Shown here piece after piece: positions 5,958 to 6,757 of a stretch of DNA of 6,757 nucleotides. The notes below the pieces were generated by a model. It saw only the letters and a program-made list of their open reading frames with translations, did no database searches and was not told the origin of the DNA. The number at the start of each line of letters is the position of its first letter. Positions within the stretch are counted from its first letter, which is position 1. The stretch comes from Actinomycetes bacterium (GTDB lineage Bacteria; Actinomycetota; Actinomycetes; Actinomycetales; Cellulomonadaceae), in the NCBI GenBank assembly GCA_023461115.1, contig JAEWOA010000189.1, positions 1-6,757 on the forward strand, given 5' to 3'. Position numbers and translations under genes: made by a program.

Positions 5958-5964
5958 CTCCCCC
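5958..5964 (-). promoter_or_regulatory. ribosome binding site of nrdH, decides the start
   Basis: On the minus strand this reads GGGGGAG. It lies 6 nt before the ATG at 5951 and 0 nt before the ATG at 5957, so the inner ATG is the better start. It lies in a small dyad, ATCTC (5969-5965) and GAGAT (5960-5956), with a 4-nt loop. Confidence 0.65.
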
Positions 5965-6026
5965 GAGATCGTCCTCTGACCGTCCCTCTGGACCCTTCGC
6001 GAACCAGTGGGCCGCGACGCCTTCAG

Positions 6027-6042
6027 ACACTACACCTAGTGG
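6027..6042. promoter_or_regulatory. NrdR box 1 (promoter-proximal candidate)
   Basis: ACACTACACCTAGTGG fits the 16-bp NrdR consensus acaCwAtATaTwGtgt at most conserved places, including ACACTA at one end and TAGTG at the other. On the minus strand it contains TAGTGT (6032-6027), a possible -10 element of the nrdH promoter, though I see no convincing -35. NrdR is the ATP/dATP-sensing repressor of RNR operons. Its gene is not in this window. Confidence 0.7.
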
Positions 6043-6066
6043 TCCGGCCCGCTAGTGACCACTAGG
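6035..6066. repeat. 10-bp inverted repeat spanning the NrdR box pair
   Basis: CCTAGTGGTC (6035-6044) and GACCACTAGG (6057-6066) are perfect inverted repeats separated by 12 bp. Their centre (6050.5) is also the midpoint of the two NrdR boxes, so the whole control element is symmetric. A nested CTAGTG-AC-CACTAG palindrome lies at 6052-6065. Confidence 0.75.
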
Positions 6067-6074
6067 GGTTGTGC
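6059..6074. promoter_or_regulatory. NrdR box 2
   Basis: CCACTAGGGGTTGTGC keeps the consensus ends (CACTA and TTGTG) with a degenerate centre. It starts exactly 32 bp from box 1 and leaves a 16-bp gap, matching the roughly three-helical-turn spacing usual for paired NrdR boxes. The pairing and spacing are stronger evidence than this box alone. Confidence 0.6.
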
Positions 6075-6084
6075 TTACAAGCGT

Positions 6085-6440
6085 GTTGTTTTTCACCCTG
6101 TGGGTACTGCGCCAGCCTAGACCTGGGGACTGACACGCACCCCTGAGCAGCACATTCGCGGCGGGCCCGCGGGGCCATGCACAGCGCTCCACAGGACCGC
6201 CCGGAGACGTCCACAGCGACACGCCGGAACGACCCACACACCGTCCACAGCACCACCCACAGGACGGCGCCCGATTCGCCCCGATCAGGGCCCCGGACCG
6301 CCCTCGTCGGCAGTGAGAAGAACCTTCCGCGCGCCCCGATCGAGGTCCACGACCACAGCCACGTGGCGCGCAAGATCACTCGAACGCCGTACACGGCCCG
6401 GGATGCGCGCCCCCATGGGGACGTGGGGGATGCTTGGGCG
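6085..6440. promoter_or_regulatory. intergenic region with helically spaced CCACA(G) motifs, between nrd promoter and SARP-like gene
   Basis: I see no convincing gene here, although some frames are open. From 6179 to 6262 the + strand repeats CCACAG-like hexamers beginning at 6179 (GCACAG), 6189, 6211, 6234 (CCACAC), 6245 and 6257. The steps are 10, 22, 23, 11 and 12 bp, close to whole turns of the helix. Three are preceded by T, giving TCCACA, the core of DnaA boxes; the best is CCGTCCACA at 6241-6249. Another CCACAG lies at 6353. Short palindromes CCACGTGG (6359-6366) and CCCCATGGGG (6411-6420) lie nearer the SARP-like gene and might be operator sites. Assignment to DnaA is tentative because the boxes are degenerate. 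Confidence 0.35.
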
Positions 6441-6757
6441 GTGCGCATCACGACCCTGGGGGCCCTCGCCATCGACGGCGTGGCCGTCCGCGGCGAGCGG
6501 CTCGCGTCCGTGGTGCGCGAGCTGGTCGGCGCGCGGGGGCGCGCGGTCTCGACGAACGCGCTCGTCGATGCCGTGTGGGACGGCGAGCCGCCCGATGGCG
6601 CCACCGGAGCGGTGCAGGCGCTGATCTCGCGCGTGCGGCGCCTCGGCCTGCCCGTCGTCGCCGCGCCCGGCGGGTACCGGCTGCCGTTCGACGACCCCGC
6701 GCTCGACCTCCGCGTCGACACCGTGGAGGCACGCGCGCTCGTCGAGCAGGCCCGCGC
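6441..6757 (+). CDS. AfsR/SARP-type (BTAD-family) transcriptional regulator, N-terminal fragment
   Basis: The first 105 codons are present and the gene runs off the window. Reading from GTG at 6441 gives MRITTLGALAIDGVAV, the typical opening of AfsR/SARP regulators (short beta strands with L-G-x-L-x-I/V). An OmpR-like winged helix follows: RAVSTNALVDAVWDGEPP (34-51) matches the conserved V-S-x-x-x-L-x-D-A-x-W segment, then an ALISRVRRLG recognition helix (60-69) and the APGGYRL wing (75-81). The following segment DLRVDTVEARALVEQAR is where the bacterial transcriptional activation domain would begin. Any ATPase or TPR domains are outside the window. GGGGGA (6425-6430) lies 10 nt upstream. In-frame GTGs at 6423 and 6363 are possible but would add sequence unlike the family. 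The gene is divergent from nrdH, and no functional link is evident. Confidence 0.75.
   Translation, partial: MRITTLGALAIDGVAVRGERLASVVRELVGARGRAVSTNALVDAVWDGEPPDGATGAVQALISRVRRLGLPVVAAPGGYRLPFDDPALDLRVDTVEARALVEQAR

Noticed and set aside
6050..6081. TTGTAA (minus strand 6081-6076) as the -35 of the nrdH promoter
   Set aside because: No acceptable -10 lies 16-18 bp downstream (CACTAG, TCACTA and GTCACT are poor), so I do not call a full promoter.
6179..6262. The TCCACA cluster as a chromosomal replication origin
   Set aside because: The boxes are few and degenerate, there is no AT-rich unwinding region, and neither dnaA nor dnaN lies nearby.
6062..6721. Minus-strand open frames across 6052-6732
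   Set aside because: They run opposite the SARP-like gene and through the nrd control region, with low-complexity R/A/S/T composition and no family resemblance.

Overview
The window is a chromosomal segment from a high-GC Gram-positive bacterium, almost certainly an actinobacterium (Actinomycetota). The evidence is the very high G+C, GTG/TTG starts, a complete class Ib ribonucleotide reductase (RNR) set in the order nrdH-nrdI-nrdE-nrdF with actinobacterial-type protein sequences, and an AfsR/SARP-type regulator at the right edge. I cannot name the genus from the sequence alone.

Layout. Positions 1-143 hold the 3' end of an alpha/beta-hydrolase gene (+). A 61-nt imperfect hairpin (163-223) then separates it from a convergent small DoxX-like membrane protein (254-625, -). 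The doxX-like gene is divergent from a MarR-family regulator (726-1232, +). Their 100-bp shared control region carries two copies of the dyad CTTCA-N4-TGAAG, one near each gene start, which suggests one regulator controlling both genes. A 19-bp-stem hairpin (1239-1284) closes the MarR gene against the convergent nrd operon.

The nrd operon runs on the minus strand from about 6030 down to 1301: nrdH (redoxin), nrdI (flavodoxin-like activator), nrdE (catalytic subunit), an inserted GIY-YIG/NUMOD3 homing-endonuclease-like gene, and nrdF (radical subunit). All catalytic and metal-binding residues of NrdE and NrdF are present, so the enzyme should be functional: NrdF and NrdI form the Mn/tyrosyl-radical cofactor, NrdE reduces NDPs, and NrdH re-reduces the NrdE C-terminal cysteines. 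Upstream of nrdH are two NrdR-box-like sites exactly 32 bp apart, within a larger dyad. This implies control by the NrdR repressor, whose gene is not in the window.

The 350 bp between the nrd control region and the right-hand SARP-like gene (6441 onward, +, truncated) contains helically spaced CCACA(G) motifs that resemble degenerate DnaA boxes.

The most unusual feature is the free-standing GIY-YIG endonuclease between nrdE and nrdF. It lies 15 bp after the nrdE stop and overlaps the nrdF start as ATGA, so translation of an essential subunit appears tied to a selfish gene. Comparable endonucleases are well known beside RNR genes in phages. Finding one in a bacterial class Ib operon, with this degree of coupling, deserves a check.
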